From Bordetella genomosp. 10 (lineage in GTDB: Bacteria; Pseudomonadota; Gammaproteobacteria; Burkholderiales; Burkholderiaceae_B), in assembly GCF_002261225.1 (NCBI RefSeq), contig NZ_NEVM01000005.1:1-64000 (forward strand): 64,000 bases of DNA, given 5' to 3'. Made by a program: the position numbers and the translations under genes. This document shows, in pieces, positions 28,299 through 36,133 of the stretch. The notes below the pieces were generated by a model that was given only the letters and a program-made list of their open reading frames with translations, did not search any database and was not told the DNA's origin. The first letter of the stretch is position 1; each line of letters begins with the position of its first letter.

Positions 28299-28691
28299 TC
28301 AACTTGCCTGCTCGCCGGACACGTCCAGCAATTCGGTCGCCATTTCCACCAGCAGATCGGGATCGACCGGTTTCTGCAGCCAGCCGCACACGCCCAGGTC
28401 GCGCGCCGCCGTCTTGCTTTCCACGTCGTCCTCGGTGGTCAACACCAGCACCGGCACGTCCTCGTAGCGCTCGACCTCGCGCAGGCTGGAAATCAGGCCC
28501 AGGCCGCCCATCACGGGCATGTTCCAGTCGCTCACCACCAGGTCGACGGGCGTTTCCTGCGCCATCGCCAGCTCCAGCGCTTCCTTGCCATTGCCGGCCG
28601 CGACCACCTTCCAGCCGGCGCCGGTCAGCGTGGCCTGAACTATCATGCGCATCGTCGCGGAATCGTCCGCGACCAGAATCGTCGCCGTCAT
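28299..28691 (-). CDS. CheY-like single-domain response regulator
   Basis: 130-residue receiver without output domain. D9/D10 (ILVADDSATMRMIVQ), acceptor Asp in [16 protein letters not shown], Thr-Thr in VLVLTTEDDVESKTAAR, and Lys in WLQKPVDPDLLVEMA. It lacks the KEN-type sequence and motor-facing features of the CheY at 21432-21821, so it may be a phosphate sink, an adaptation element or a partner of MotAB. It lies between motB and cheA, 15 bp before cheA. Confidence 0.9.
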   Translation of the reverse strand: MTATILVADDSATMRMIVQATLTGAGWKVVAAGNGKEALELAMAQETPVDLVVSDWNMPVMGGLGLISSLREVERYEDVPVLVLTTEDDVESKTAARDLGVCGWLQKPVDPDLLVEMATELLDVSGEQAS

Positions 28692-28715
28692 TTACTCAAA
28701 ACCCCCTAGAGTCGG

Positions 28716-29708
28716 TTACTGTGCCGTCGGCGTGGACGCGGCGGGCGCGCCGGCCGCCGCGGGCGCCGGCGCGGTCGACGCCGGCTGCGGCGCGAGGCGT
28801 TCCTCGATCGCGCTGCCGATCTGGCGGCCGTCCTTGCCCGAGACGTCGGCGGCCGCGGAATTGTCGCGGTCGAACCGTTCCTGCGTCTCGCGGTTCAACA
28901 CCACCAGACTGATACGACGGTTAACGGCAGCATATGGGTCATCCTTAACCAGGCTGTAGCTGGAAGACAGCCCCACCACCCGCGCCACCTTGTTTTCCGC
29001 CATGCCGCCGGCCACCAGTTCCTGGCGCGAGGCGTTGGCGCGATCGGCCGACAACTCCCAATTGCTGTAGGCGCGCTCGCCGCGGGCGTACTGGGTGGCG
29101 TCGGTGTGGCCGGAAATGCTGATCTTGAACGGAATGTCGTTGAGCACCGGGGCCAGCTCGTGCAGGATGTCGCGCATATAGGGCTGCGGCTCGGCGCGGC
29201 CGGTCGCGAACATCGGACGATTCTGGTTGTCGATGATCTGGATGCGCAGCCCCTCGGGCGTCATGTCGATCATCAGTTGCGGACGGAAATTCTTCAGCAG
29301 CGGGCTGGTGTCTATGGTCTTCTCGATGCGCGAGCGCACCTGCTCCAGGCGGCGCTGGTCGCGCCGCTCGGCATCGCCCTTGACCTGCGATTCCAGGCGG
29401 GTGCCATCGGCGCGGCGGATATCGCCGTCGCTGCGGACCGGGTCGGCGCCGCCGCCCGGGATGGCGCTGGTTTCGGCGGAATTGCTGGGACCGCCGGTCA
29501 GCGCCACGTGCAGCGGCATGCGGAAATACTCGGCGATGCCCTTGAGTTCCTCGCGCGGCACGACGCTGATCAGCCACATCACGAGAAAAAAGGCCATCAT
29601 GGCCGTGACGAAGTCCGCGTACGCAATCTTCCAACTGCCGCCGTGATGCCCGCCCCCGGCGGACTTCTTGCGGCGGATGACGACCCGGTGATTATTGACG
29701 GTGGCCAT
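28716..29708 (-). CDS. motB: Flagellar stator protein MotB
   Basis: Proton-channel stator subunit anchored to peptidoglycan. 330 residues. A single membrane helix at about 28-48 with the proton-binding Asp32 (WKIAYADFVTAMMAFFLVMW), the same residue number as in E. coli. OmpA-like peptidoglycan-binding domain about 165-285 (ISISGHTDATQY; NWELSADRANASRQELVAGG). Ala/Pro-rich tail. It follows motA by 18 bp. Confidence 0.96.
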   Translation of the reverse strand: MATVNNHRVVIRRKKSAGGGHHGGSWKIAYADFVTAMMAFFLVMWLISVVPREELKGIAEYFRMPLHVALTGGPSNSAETSAIPGGGADPVRSDGDIRRADGTRLESQVKGDAERRDQRRLEQVRSRIEKTIDTSPLLKNFRPQLMIDMTPEGLRIQIIDNQNRPMFATGRAEPQPYMRDILHELAPVLNDIPFKISISGHTDATQYARGERAYSNWELSADRANASRQELVAGGMAENKVARVVGLSSSYSLVKDDPYAAVNRRISLVVLNRETQERFDRDNSAAADVSGKDGRQIGSAIEERLAPQPASTAPAPAAAGAPAASTPTAQ

Positions 29709-29726
29709 CTACGTATCCCGGCCGCC

Positions 29727-30599
29727 TCAAGCCTTGCCGGCCGACGTCTTGGCCTGGCGCACGTGTTCCTCGAGTTCGGCGAAGGACGGCCGCACGCCCG
29801 AGTAGAGCACCTTGCGGCCGAATTCCACCGCCAGTTGCGGCGGGTAGCCGTTCATGCTGGCCAGCAGCGTGGTCTTGATGCACTCGAGGATCTTGATCGA
29901 TTCGGCCGTCTGCTTCTCGACGCGCGAAGCCAGCGGCGCCACGAAACCGTAGGCCAGCAGAATCCCGAGGAAGGTGCCGACCATGGCCTTGGAAATCAGG
30001 TCGCCCAGCACGGCCGGCGGCTGGTCCACCGCCGCCAGCGCCTTGATCACGCCCAGCACGGCCGCCACGATGCCGAAGGCCGGCATGGCGTCGGCCACGG
30101 TCTGCAGGGAGTGCACGGGCACGTGGACTTCGTGGCTGAAGGTCTCGATTTCCTCGTCCATCAGCGTTTCGATCTCGAACGAACTCATGTTGCCGCTGAT
30201 CATGATGCGCAGGTAATCCGTGATGAATTCCATCAACTTCGGATCCTTCATGATGCGCGGCGACTCCATGAAGATGGGGCTGGACGACGGGTCCTCGATA
30301 TGCGATTCGATCGCCATCAGGCCTTCGCGGCGGGCCTTGTTCAGGATCACGTACATGAGCGACATCAGCTCCATGTACATGTCCTTGTTGTAGGGCGCGC
30401 CGCGCAGGGCAGCCGGAATCGCCTTCTTGGTCAGCTTGATCGACTTGGCGCTGTTGCCGGCGAGAAAGGACCCCACCGCGGCGCCGCCGATCAGGGTGAA
30501 CTCGAACGGCTGGTAGAGCGCGCCCAGGTGTCCGCCCATGATGACGAAGCTTCCGACCACGGAAGCAATCACTACCAAGTAACCAATAACAATCAGCAC
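29727..30599 (-). CDS. motA: Flagellar stator protein MotA
   Basis: Proton-channel stator subunit. 290 residues (E. coli 295). Four membrane helices: about 2-20, 30-50, 170-190 and 200-225. The large cytoplasmic loop carries the charged residues that face FliG, and PAFGIVAAVLGVIKALAAVD marks helix 3. First gene of motAB-cheA and 120 bp downstream of flhC. Confidence 0.96.
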   Translation of the reverse strand: MLIVIGYLVVIASVVGSFVIMGGHLGALYQPFEFTLIGGAAVGSFLAGNSAKSIKLTKKAIPAALRGAPYNKDMYMELMSLMYVILNKARREGLMAIESHIEDPSSSPIFMESPRIMKDPKLMEFITDYLRIMISGNMSSFEIETLMDEEIETFSHEVHVPVHSLQTVADAMPAFGIVAAVLGVIKALAAVDQPPAVLGDLISKAMVGTFLGILLAYGFVAPLASRVEKQTAESIKILECIKTTLLASMNGYPPQLAVEFGRKVLYSGVRPSFAELEEHVRQAKTSAGKA

Positions 30600-30650
30600 A
30601 TCAGGCCCCTGCCAAGCTTAGACGTAATATGAACGCCCATCATCCGCTGT

Positions 30651-30684
30651 TTCCCCTCACGCAAAAGCGTGGGTTACAGGGGAA
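30651..30684. promoter_or_regulatory. Nested inverted repeat between flhC and motA
   Basis: TTCCCCT (30651-30657) and AGGGGAA (30678-30684) are exact inverted copies, and inside them CACGC (30658-30662) pairs with GCGTG (30667-30671) around AAAA. It occupies the middle of the 120-bp flhC/motA gap on the transcribed strand. It may be a partial terminator or a processing hairpin that separates flhDC from mot/che expression. Confidence 0.5.
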
Positions 30685-30719
30685 TTTCGGCGGCTTTTGA
30701 GGTTATTGGGCGGAAATCG

Positions 30720-31301
30720 TCACAGCCCGACGACGTCGGCGGCCACCCCCGCGCGACGTCCCGCACGCTCCTTGGCGGCCGCGCGGGTCTTGCCGGCGCG
30801 GGGAGGCGGACGGCAGATGGCGCAGACGAAATCGCCGCGCGGATCGTGCGCGTGGGCGATGAAATGTCCGCCGCACTGCCGGCATTCCGACAACTGCAGC
30901 ATCTTGCCTTCGAAGAAACGCACCAGCATCCAGGCGCGGGTGAAGCTGAGGACAGGCTCGCCACCTTCGCCGTCGCGCACGCCGTTATGTTCCAGATACA
31001 GGCGGTAGGCATCGATGATGGCGCGGATGCCCTTGCTGCCGGTGTTCTCGTTGAGGAACTTGTAGACGTTGTAGAACAGGGAGGAATGGATGTTCGGCAG
31101 CCAGGTCATGAACCAGTCCACCGAGAACGGCAGCATCCCCTTCGGCGGCGAGCAGCCGCGGATCTCCCGGTACAGCCGCGCCAGGCGGTCGTGGCTGAGG
31201 TTGGTCTCGGACTCCAGGACTTGAAGCCGCGCGCCCAACCCGATCATGGCGCTGGCCAGCAGGATTTCGTCGGCTTCTTGAGATACGCTTTTGGTCGCCA
31301 T
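30720..31301 (-). CDS. flhC: Flagellar master regulator subunit FlhC
   Basis: With FlhD forms the FlhD4C2 activator of flagellar class II genes (called FrlB in Bordetella). 193 residues. Zinc site: Cys-x2-Cys in LSECRQCGGHF and Cys-x2-Cys in FVCAICRPP. The segment GCSPPKGMLPFSVDWFMTWL is typical. The C-terminal tail is Arg/Ala-rich. 59 bp after flhD, same transcript. Confidence 0.96.
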   Translation of the reverse strand: MATKSVSQEADEILLASAMIGLGARLQVLESETNLSHDRLARLYREIRGCSPPKGMLPFSVDWFMTWLPNIHSSLFYNVYKFLNENTGSKGIRAIIDAYRLYLEHNGVRDGEGGEPVLSFTRAWMLVRFFEGKMLQLSECRQCGGHFIAHAHDPRGDFVCAICRPPPRAGKTRAAAKERAGRRAGVAADVVGL

Positions 31302-31360
31302 GGGCCGTTACAAACCTGACATATGTAGAAGATAAGAAAAAGTAACCGGTCGTCGGCGCT

Positions 31361-31684
31361 TCAGGCCAACTGCTCGACCGGTTGCTTCGCCAGGAGAATC
31401 GTGGCGTGCGCCTGTTGCAGCGCGCCGCCCAGCACGTCGTGGGTCAAGGCCGACAGCAGGCTGTAGTCGTCGAAGCGGAAACGGCACAGCAGGGAGCTGG
31501 AGCTGGCCAGCTTGACCAGTTGCGCGGGCGAGAGGCGCAGCAGGATATCCGCGACCTGGTCGCTGAAGCCCAGGCGGAACATGGCCGAGGCATAGTCATC
31601 CCGCAACATGCGCTGAGCCAACAAGAGATAGGACAAATTGACTTCGCGGATGTCGGCGAGCAGAGAATTCTCAGTCTGTTTCAT
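31361..31684 (-). CDS. flhD: Flagellar master regulator subunit FlhD
   Basis: DNA-binding partner of FlhC (FrlA in Bordetella). The ATG at 31684 has GGAAG just upstream and gives the family start [20 protein letters not shown]; 107 residues (E. coli 116). Other family blocks are [20 protein letters not shown] and [17 protein letters not shown]. The frame is open a further 123 bp upstream, but that is the promoter region. Confidence 0.95.
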   Translation of the reverse strand: MKQTENSLLADIREVNLSYLLLAQRMLRDDYASAMFRLGFSDQVADILLRLSPAQLVKLASSSSLLCRFRFDDYSLLSALTHDVLGGALQQAHATILLAKQPVEQLA

Positions 31685-32130
31685 GGGTCTTCCGTTGATC
31701 ACTTTCGAAGGGCTAAGGAGGCTGGCCGTGTGAACTGAGCAAACAAACGTTACATACGACACATACGATTCAACATCGAGGTTGCGAAATGTGTCCTTTG
31801 TTCGCAAACGTCAGAGAATTTACCACGGGTGCTGTCATTTTCTATGTCAAGTATGACAAAAATTGTTTGTTCGACAAATATCGCACTTCAAGGATATATA
31901 TGGCAACAAAGAATTCCCTAGTTTGAGGCAATTCTGTAAATAAGCCTTCAAATGCTTGCGTCCTTGGGGGAATGGATCGGGACGGAATGCCGACAATTGC
32001 ACGAAGAAGTGAAAAGTCCGCCCCCGGCGCTTTCGCGCGCTACGGGTTGTTCCCAGGTCGTAACAATGTGGCCTTGGGACAACAAGGGCGGGCGCTCCTG
32101 TTGCCCCAAGGTTTCGTAAGTCATAGCGCA
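31685..32130. promoter_or_regulatory. 446-bp divergent control region of flhDC and fliA
   Basis: No convincing gene. The region is A/T-rich compared with its surroundings. Two similar dyads stand out: TTTGTTCGCAAA (31797-31808) and TTTGTTCGACAAA (31866-31878), about 70 bp centre to centre. A TGTCA/TGACA inverted repeat lies near 31832-31858. In B. bronchiseptica frlAB is repressed by BvgAS, and in enterics this region integrates many regulators; which factors act here cannot be read from the sequence. Confidence 0.6.
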
Positions 32131-32886
32131 ATGCCTCAACCCGAAGACAGCCTGGCCGAATATGCACCGCTCGTACGCAAGCTTGCGTTGCAGTTGCTTG
32201 CCCGGTTGCCGGCCAGCGTCGAACTGGACGACCTGATCCAGTCCGGCATGATCGGCCTGCTCGATGCCGCCCGCCGCTACCAGGAAACCGCGGACGCGCA
32301 ATTCGAGACCTATGCCACCACGCGCATCCGCGGCGCCATGCTCGACGAGCTGCGCAACCAGGATTGGCTGCCGCGCAGCGTGCGCAGCAAGGCCAAGCGC
32401 ATCGAACAGGCGGTCGCGCACCTGGGCCAGCGCCTGATGCGCGCGCCCACCGAATCGGAAATCGCGGCCCAGCTCGACATGCCGCTGAACGAGTACCACG
32501 AGATGCTGTACGACGCGCAAGGCGTGCAGATCGTGCATTACGAGGATTTCGGCGCCGAGAACGGCGGCGAAGGCGGCGATTCCGACTGGAGCAACGGCGC
32601 CGCGGCCACCTCCTCCGGCGCCAATCCGCTGGACAGCCTGCTGGCGGGCGACTTCCGCCAGGTGCTGGTGGAAGCCATCGAATCCCTGCCCGAGCGCGAA
32701 AAGCTGCTGCTCTCCCTGTATTACGAGCAGGGACTGAACCTGAAGGAAATCGGCGCCATCATGGAAGTAACCGAAGCCCGCGTGTGCCAATTGCGCAGCC
32801 AGGCGACGGCGCGGCTGCGGGCGTACATGCATAGCCAGTCCTGGCGGGAGATGCCGGGGCACGGGTTGTTGGCGCAGGTGATGTAA
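32131..32886 (+). CDS. fliA: Flagellar sigma factor FliA (sigma28)
   Basis: Sigma factor for class III flagellar and chemotaxis genes, inhibited by FlgM. The ATG at 32131 gives 251 residues (E. coli 239), beginning MPQPEDSLAEYAPLVRKLAL; its ribosome site is weak. Region 2 contains ELDDLIQSGMIGLLDAARRY and FETYATTRIRGAMLDELRNQ, and region 4 contains LPEREKLLLSLYYEQGLNLK followed by EIGAIMEVTEARVCQL. An acidic, Gly-rich insert (about 150-175) lies between regions 3 and 4. Divergent from flhDC, upstream of fliC. Confidence 0.96.
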   Translation: MPQPEDSLAEYAPLVRKLALQLLARLPASVELDDLIQSGMIGLLDAARRYQETADAQFETYATTRIRGAMLDELRNQDWLPRSVRSKAKRIEQAVAHLGQRLMRAPTESEIAAQLDMPLNEYHEMLYDAQGVQIVHYEDFGAENGGEGGDSDWSNGAAATSSGANPLDSLLAGDFRQVLVEAIESLPEREKLLLSLYYEQGLNLKEIGAIMEVTEARVCQLRSQATARLRAYMHSQSWREMPGHGLLAQVM

Positions 32887-32945
32887 GGACGGCCACGCAA
32901 TGCCGCCGCAATACGGGCACGATAAAAAACTTAGCAAGAAAGGCC

Positions 32946-32972
32946 TAAAGATCCCAAGGTAGCCGCCGTTAT
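32946..32972 (+). promoter_or_regulatory. Sigma28 (FliA)-type promoter for fliC
   Basis: TAAAGATC, 11 bases, GCCGTTAT; matches TAAAGTTT-N11-GCCGATAA in both boxes with exact spacing. It ends 107 bp before the fliC ATG, leaving a 5' leader of about 100 bases. Confidence 0.82.
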
Positions 32973-33079
32973 CCAGGCAACGGAATGCTTCGTTGCGGTC
33001 AATCCGGGCGATCAACCGTGTCCTTAGCGGCAGCACAGCCGCCTAGTTTGAAGAAGCCTTTCTTTCTTTGGAGCTACTC

Positions 33080-34360
33080 ATGGCCGTCATCAACACCAAT
33101 TACCTGTCTCTGGTCGCCCAGAACAATTTGTCGAAGTCGCAATCCTCGCTGGGCACCGCCATCGAACGCCTGTCCTCGGGCTTGCGCATCAACAGCGCCA
33201 AGGACGACGCGGCCGGCCAGGCAATTGCCAACCGCTTCACCGCCAATGTGAACGGTCTGACCCAGGCGGCTCGCAATGCCAACGACGGCATCTCGATCGC
33301 TCAGACGACGGAAGGCGCTCTTTCCGAAGTCAACAACAACCTGCAGCGCATCCGCGAACTGGCCGTCCAAGCCGCCAACGGCACGAACTCCTCTTCGGAC
33401 CTGAAGTCCATCCAGGATGAAATCAGCCAGCGCCTGGAAGAAATCGACCGCGTGTCCTCGCAGACCCAATTCAACGGCGTGAAGGTTCTTGCTCAAGACA
33501 ACAGCCTCTCGATCCAGGTCGGCGCCAACGACAACCAGACCATTAACATCAACCTGCAGCAAATCGACAGCAGCACTCTGGGGCTGAGCGGCTTCTCGGT
33601 CGCGCAAAAGACTCTCAATGTCGGTGCGGCTGTTACCTCTTTCGGCGGATCGAGCACTGCTGCTCCCGCGACCATCGACGTCAGCGCCGCGGCGACGAAA
33701 CTGGGTGTCGATGCTTCGACGCTGACTGTTCACAACGTACTCACCAGCGCCGGCGCAGCCACCAGCCAGTACGTCGTGCAATCGGGTGATGATTTCTACG
33801 CCGCGTCGATTTCCACCACGGGTGCAGTGACCCTGAACACGACCGACGTCGCCTACACGGATACCGACAATGGTGTGACCACGGCCGCCACGTTGTCGAG
33901 CCAATTGGTCCACGTCGGCGTCGACAGCGCTGGGGCGGCCACCGCGTACGTCGCGGTAAGCGGCACCAACTACACGACGGCAGCAACTGCCCTGTCGAAC
34001 GCTGGCGCTTCGACCAACGTCGCAGCCTCGGCCACCATCGCCCTCAGCGGCGCTACGCCGACGGCGGCCTTCACCTCCGCGTCGACCGTTGACCCGCTGG
34101 CGAAGATCGACGCGGCTCTGGCCAAGGTGGATGGTTTCCGTAGCCAACTGGGTGCAATCCAGAACCGCTTCGATTCGGCCATTACCAACCTGAACAACAC
34201 TATCAACAACCTGTCCGCAGCGCGTTCGGGGATCCAGGATGCGGATTACGCCACCGAAGTCTCCAACATGACCCGAGCCCAAATCCTGCAGCAAGCCGGC
34301 ACCTCGGTGCTGGCACAAGCCAACCAAGTACCCCAGACGGTACTGTCGCTGCTGCGTTAA
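33080..34360 (+). CDS. fliC: Flagellin FliC
   Basis: Filament subunit. The ATG at 33080 (GGAG 7 bases upstream) gives 426 residues. The N-terminal D0/D1 domain (AVINTNYLSLVAQNNLSKSQ to about residue 165) and the C-terminal one (about 345-426, ending QVPQTVLSLLR) are strongly conserved. The middle, about 170-330, is variable, unusually rich in Ser, Thr, Ala and Val and nearly free of Lys/Arg, a plausible target for O-glycosylation by the cassette just downstream. Its own sigma28 promoter and terminators make it monocistronic. Confidence 0.97.
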   Translation: MAVINTNYLSLVAQNNLSKSQSSLGTAIERLSSGLRINSAKDDAAGQAIANRFTANVNGLTQAARNANDGISIAQTTEGALSEVNNNLQRIRELAVQAANGTNSSSDLKSIQDEISQRLEEIDRVSSQTQFNGVKVLAQDNSLSIQVGANDNQTININLQQIDSSTLGLSGFSVAQKTLNVGAAVTSFGGSSTAAPATIDVSAAATKLGVDASTLTVHNVLTSAGAATSQYVVQSGDDFYAASISTTGAVTLNTTDVAYTDTDNGVTTAATLSSQLVHVGVDSAGAATAYVAVSGTNYTTAATALSNAGASTNVAASATIALSGATPTAAFTSASTVDPLAKIDAALAKVDGFRSQLGAIQNRFDSAITNLNNTINNLSAARSGIQDADYATEVSNMTRAQILQQAGTSVLAQANQVPQTVLSLLR

Positions 34361-34376
34361 TTTGAACCTCTGGCTT

Positions 34377-34406
34377 GGGGGCAGGCCATGGGTTGTATCT
34401 GCCCCC
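34377..34406 (+). terminator. First hairpin after fliC
   Basis: GGGGGCAG (34377-34384) and CTGCCCCC (34399-34406) form a perfect 8-bp stem with a 14-base loop, 17 bp after the fliC stop. No strong T run follows, so it may support rather than be the terminator. Confidence 0.6.
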
Positions 34407-34424
34407 TCCTCCGTTGTTCAAGCG

Positions 34425-34454
34425 TGAAGCCCCTGCCAACTGTCAGGGGCTTCA
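34425..34454 (+). terminator. Intrinsic terminator of fliC
   Basis: TGAAGCCCCTG (34425-34435) pairs exactly with CAGGGGCTTCA (34444-34454) around an 8-base loop, followed by TTCATTT. A strong stem right after the highly expressed flagellin gene. Confidence 0.82.
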
Positions 34455-34717
34455 TTCATTTGCAGCCCCCCGCCTGCGGCTCCAATTTCAAAAAGAACAT
34501 CTCCCGCCCGTCGCCTGCTGTCATCTACACCCTGTTACCTTGGGTATTCAGCGGGTCTGAGAGCGCAGCATAGACCCTTGACAGGTGAAATCAGGCCGAT
34601 TTCCCTTCTTTTCCTGGCTCTTCACTTCATTGCTTCGGTTTACCATCGGTGTGCTATTGACCTCTTTTATCGGACCCGCACTGTTCGTAGAGGACCAAGC
34701 GGACCAAAGAAGCTGAA
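34455..34717. other. Intergenic stretch where base composition changes
   Basis: No gene seen between the fliC terminator and the glycosyltransferase. A/T content rises from about 34560 onward. GGGTCT (34553-34558) and AGACCC (34572-34577) form a small inverted repeat. A lone GCCGATTT, similar to the second box of sigma28 promoters, lies near 34600 but has no partner box. I see no insertion-sequence ends or tRNA here. Confidence 0.5.
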
Positions 34718-35401
34718 ATGAAACCCATACGCATCGTCTGCGGAACTCGAGCCACCAAGCAGGAGTTCCTCAGCAATACAGCACTAGGCCGGTCCTTACG
34801 CCTTCATAAGATGGCGAATCCGATGGAAGTACAACTATTTGCCCAGAATACCAAGGGGCTCTCCTCTATCTACAATTCGGCGATCGACCGGGCGCGCGAT
34901 CAACCTGCAATTCTTGTTTTTATCCATGACGACGTACAAATCCTGGATTTTTTCTTTTCGCAGAAACTGCGCACCGGACTCCAGCATTATGACGTTCTCG
35001 GAGTCGCTGGCAATATTCGCCGGTTGCCGCGACAGCCGGCGTGGGCTTTTGTAGACGATCGCTTCACTTGGGATGATGGTCGATATCTAAGCGGTACCGT
35101 CGGTCATATCAAGAACGGCGAACTCGGATTGGCGAAATTTGGAGAGGCGCCCGCTGCATGCCGCCTATTGGACGGATTGATATTGGCCGCCGATAGCGAA
35201 CGTCTGCTGGATGCCGAGATCCGCTTCGACGAACGCTTCGCATTCCACTTCTATGACATGGCATTTTGCCGCGATGCTGAAGAAAAAGGCCTAACCATGG
35301 GCACATGGCCATTGAGTCTGACTCACGAGAGTGATGGGGCATACGGAACCGATGCGTGGCACGACGGTTATTGGCGTTATCTTCAAAAATATGGAAGCTG
35401 A
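34718..35401 (+). CDS. Glycosyltransferase, StrF-like (GT-A type)
   Basis: 227 residues. The HDDV motif in AILVFIHDDVQILDFFFSQK is the hallmark of the StrF-like glycosyltransferase 2 group, with conserved GLSSIYNSAIDRA before it and a C-terminal HFYDMAFCRDAEEKGLTMGT and LTHESDG block. No signal or membrane segment, so cytoplasmic. It starts the A/T-rich cassette behind fliC with a modest ribosome site (AAGAAG), and its end overlaps the next gene's likely start by 11 bp. A role in adding a sugar to flagellin is inferred from position; the donor is unknown. Confidence 0.8.
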   Translation: MKPIRIVCGTRATKQEFLSNTALGRSLRLHKMANPMEVQLFAQNTKGLSSIYNSAIDRARDQPAILVFIHDDVQILDFFFSQKLRTGLQHYDVLGVAGNIRRLPRQPAWAFVDDRFTWDDGRYLSGTVGHIKNGELGLAKFGEAPAACRLLDGLILAADSERLLDAEIRFDERFAFHFYDMAFCRDAEEKGLTMGTWPLSLTHESDGAYGTDAWHDGYWRYLQKYGS

Positions 35402-36080
35402 GCTTACACCGATGAAGCAAACCCCCATACACCATGCGCACAATCCGGATCTTCTGGCCTTGATTCCTAAAGACGCAAAGCGGATCGTCGAGATCGGATG
35501 CAGTTCCGGCGCACTTGCCCGGGAATATAAAAAGACTAATCCCACTGTTTATTATACGGGTATCGAGATCGATCCCGCATACGCCGAGGTTGCAAGCACT
35601 TTTTGCGATCGTGTAATTGCCTTGGACATAGAGAATACGGATCCGGACTACCTACGCTCAGAATTAGGAGGCGATTGCTGGGTGTTTGGCGACGTCCTTG
35701 AGCATCTTCGAGATCCGTGGAAAGTACTTCAAAACATTCGATCGTCGTTATTGCCCGGCGCATCGCTAGTAGCTTGCATTCCAAACGCTCAACATTGGAG
35801 CCTGCAGGCACGATTGGCGGTTGGGGATTTTCGTTATGAAGATTCCGGTCTCCTGGATCGGACTCATTTGCGATGGTTTACCCGCCGCACCATGCTCGAC
35901 CTCTTCAGAAAAACCGGCTTTGTAGTCAAGGATGCGAGAGCAAGGATTTTTGAAGAACCAGCCAGAGCTGCTTTTTTGCCCATCGTGCGCTCAATGGCGC
36001 TAGCGGCCGGCGGCGATGGTGAAGCGGCTATTCGAGATGCCACGCCATTGCAATATGTCTTCCGCGTCGCGGCGGAATGA
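35391..36080 (+). CDS. Class I SAM-dependent methyltransferase
   Basis: 229 residues from the ATG at 35391, or 222 from 35412; neither has a strong ribosome site. Motif I is VEIGCSSGALA, the acidic strand-2 residue lies in GIEIDPAYAE, and FGDVLEHLRDPWKVLQNI and LLDRTHLRWFTRRTMLDLF are typical of the Methyltransf_23 family, often found with glycosyltransferases. The substrate could be a sugar on flagellin or a protein side chain; position in the cassette is the only guide. Confidence 0.82.
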   Translation: MEAELTPMKQTPIHHAHNPDLLALIPKDAKRIVEIGCSSGALAREYKKTNPTVYYTGIEIDPAYAEVASTFCDRVIALDIENTDPDYLRSELGGDCWVFGDVLEHLRDPWKVLQNIRSSLLPGASLVACIPNAQHWSLQARLAVGDFRYEDSGLLDRTHLRWFTRRTMLDLFRKTGFVVKDARARIFEEPARAAFLPIVRSMALAAGGDGEAAIRDATPLQYVFRVAAE

Positions 36081-36133
36081 CGGCGGGACGCCACCAGAAT
36101 GCCTTTCAACGTTTAGATTAAACGCTCAGATCC

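Noticed and set aside
31948..33036. Minus-strand frame opposite fliA and its leader
   Set aside because: Composition of an antisense frame and overlap with fliA and the fliC promoter.
33074..34327. Minus-strand frame opposite fliC
   Set aside because: Antisense of the conserved flagellin; no ribosome site and no domain.
34600..34607. GCCGATTT as a sigma28 promoter for the modification cassette
   Set aside because: The -10-like box has no TAAA-type box 11 bp upstream.
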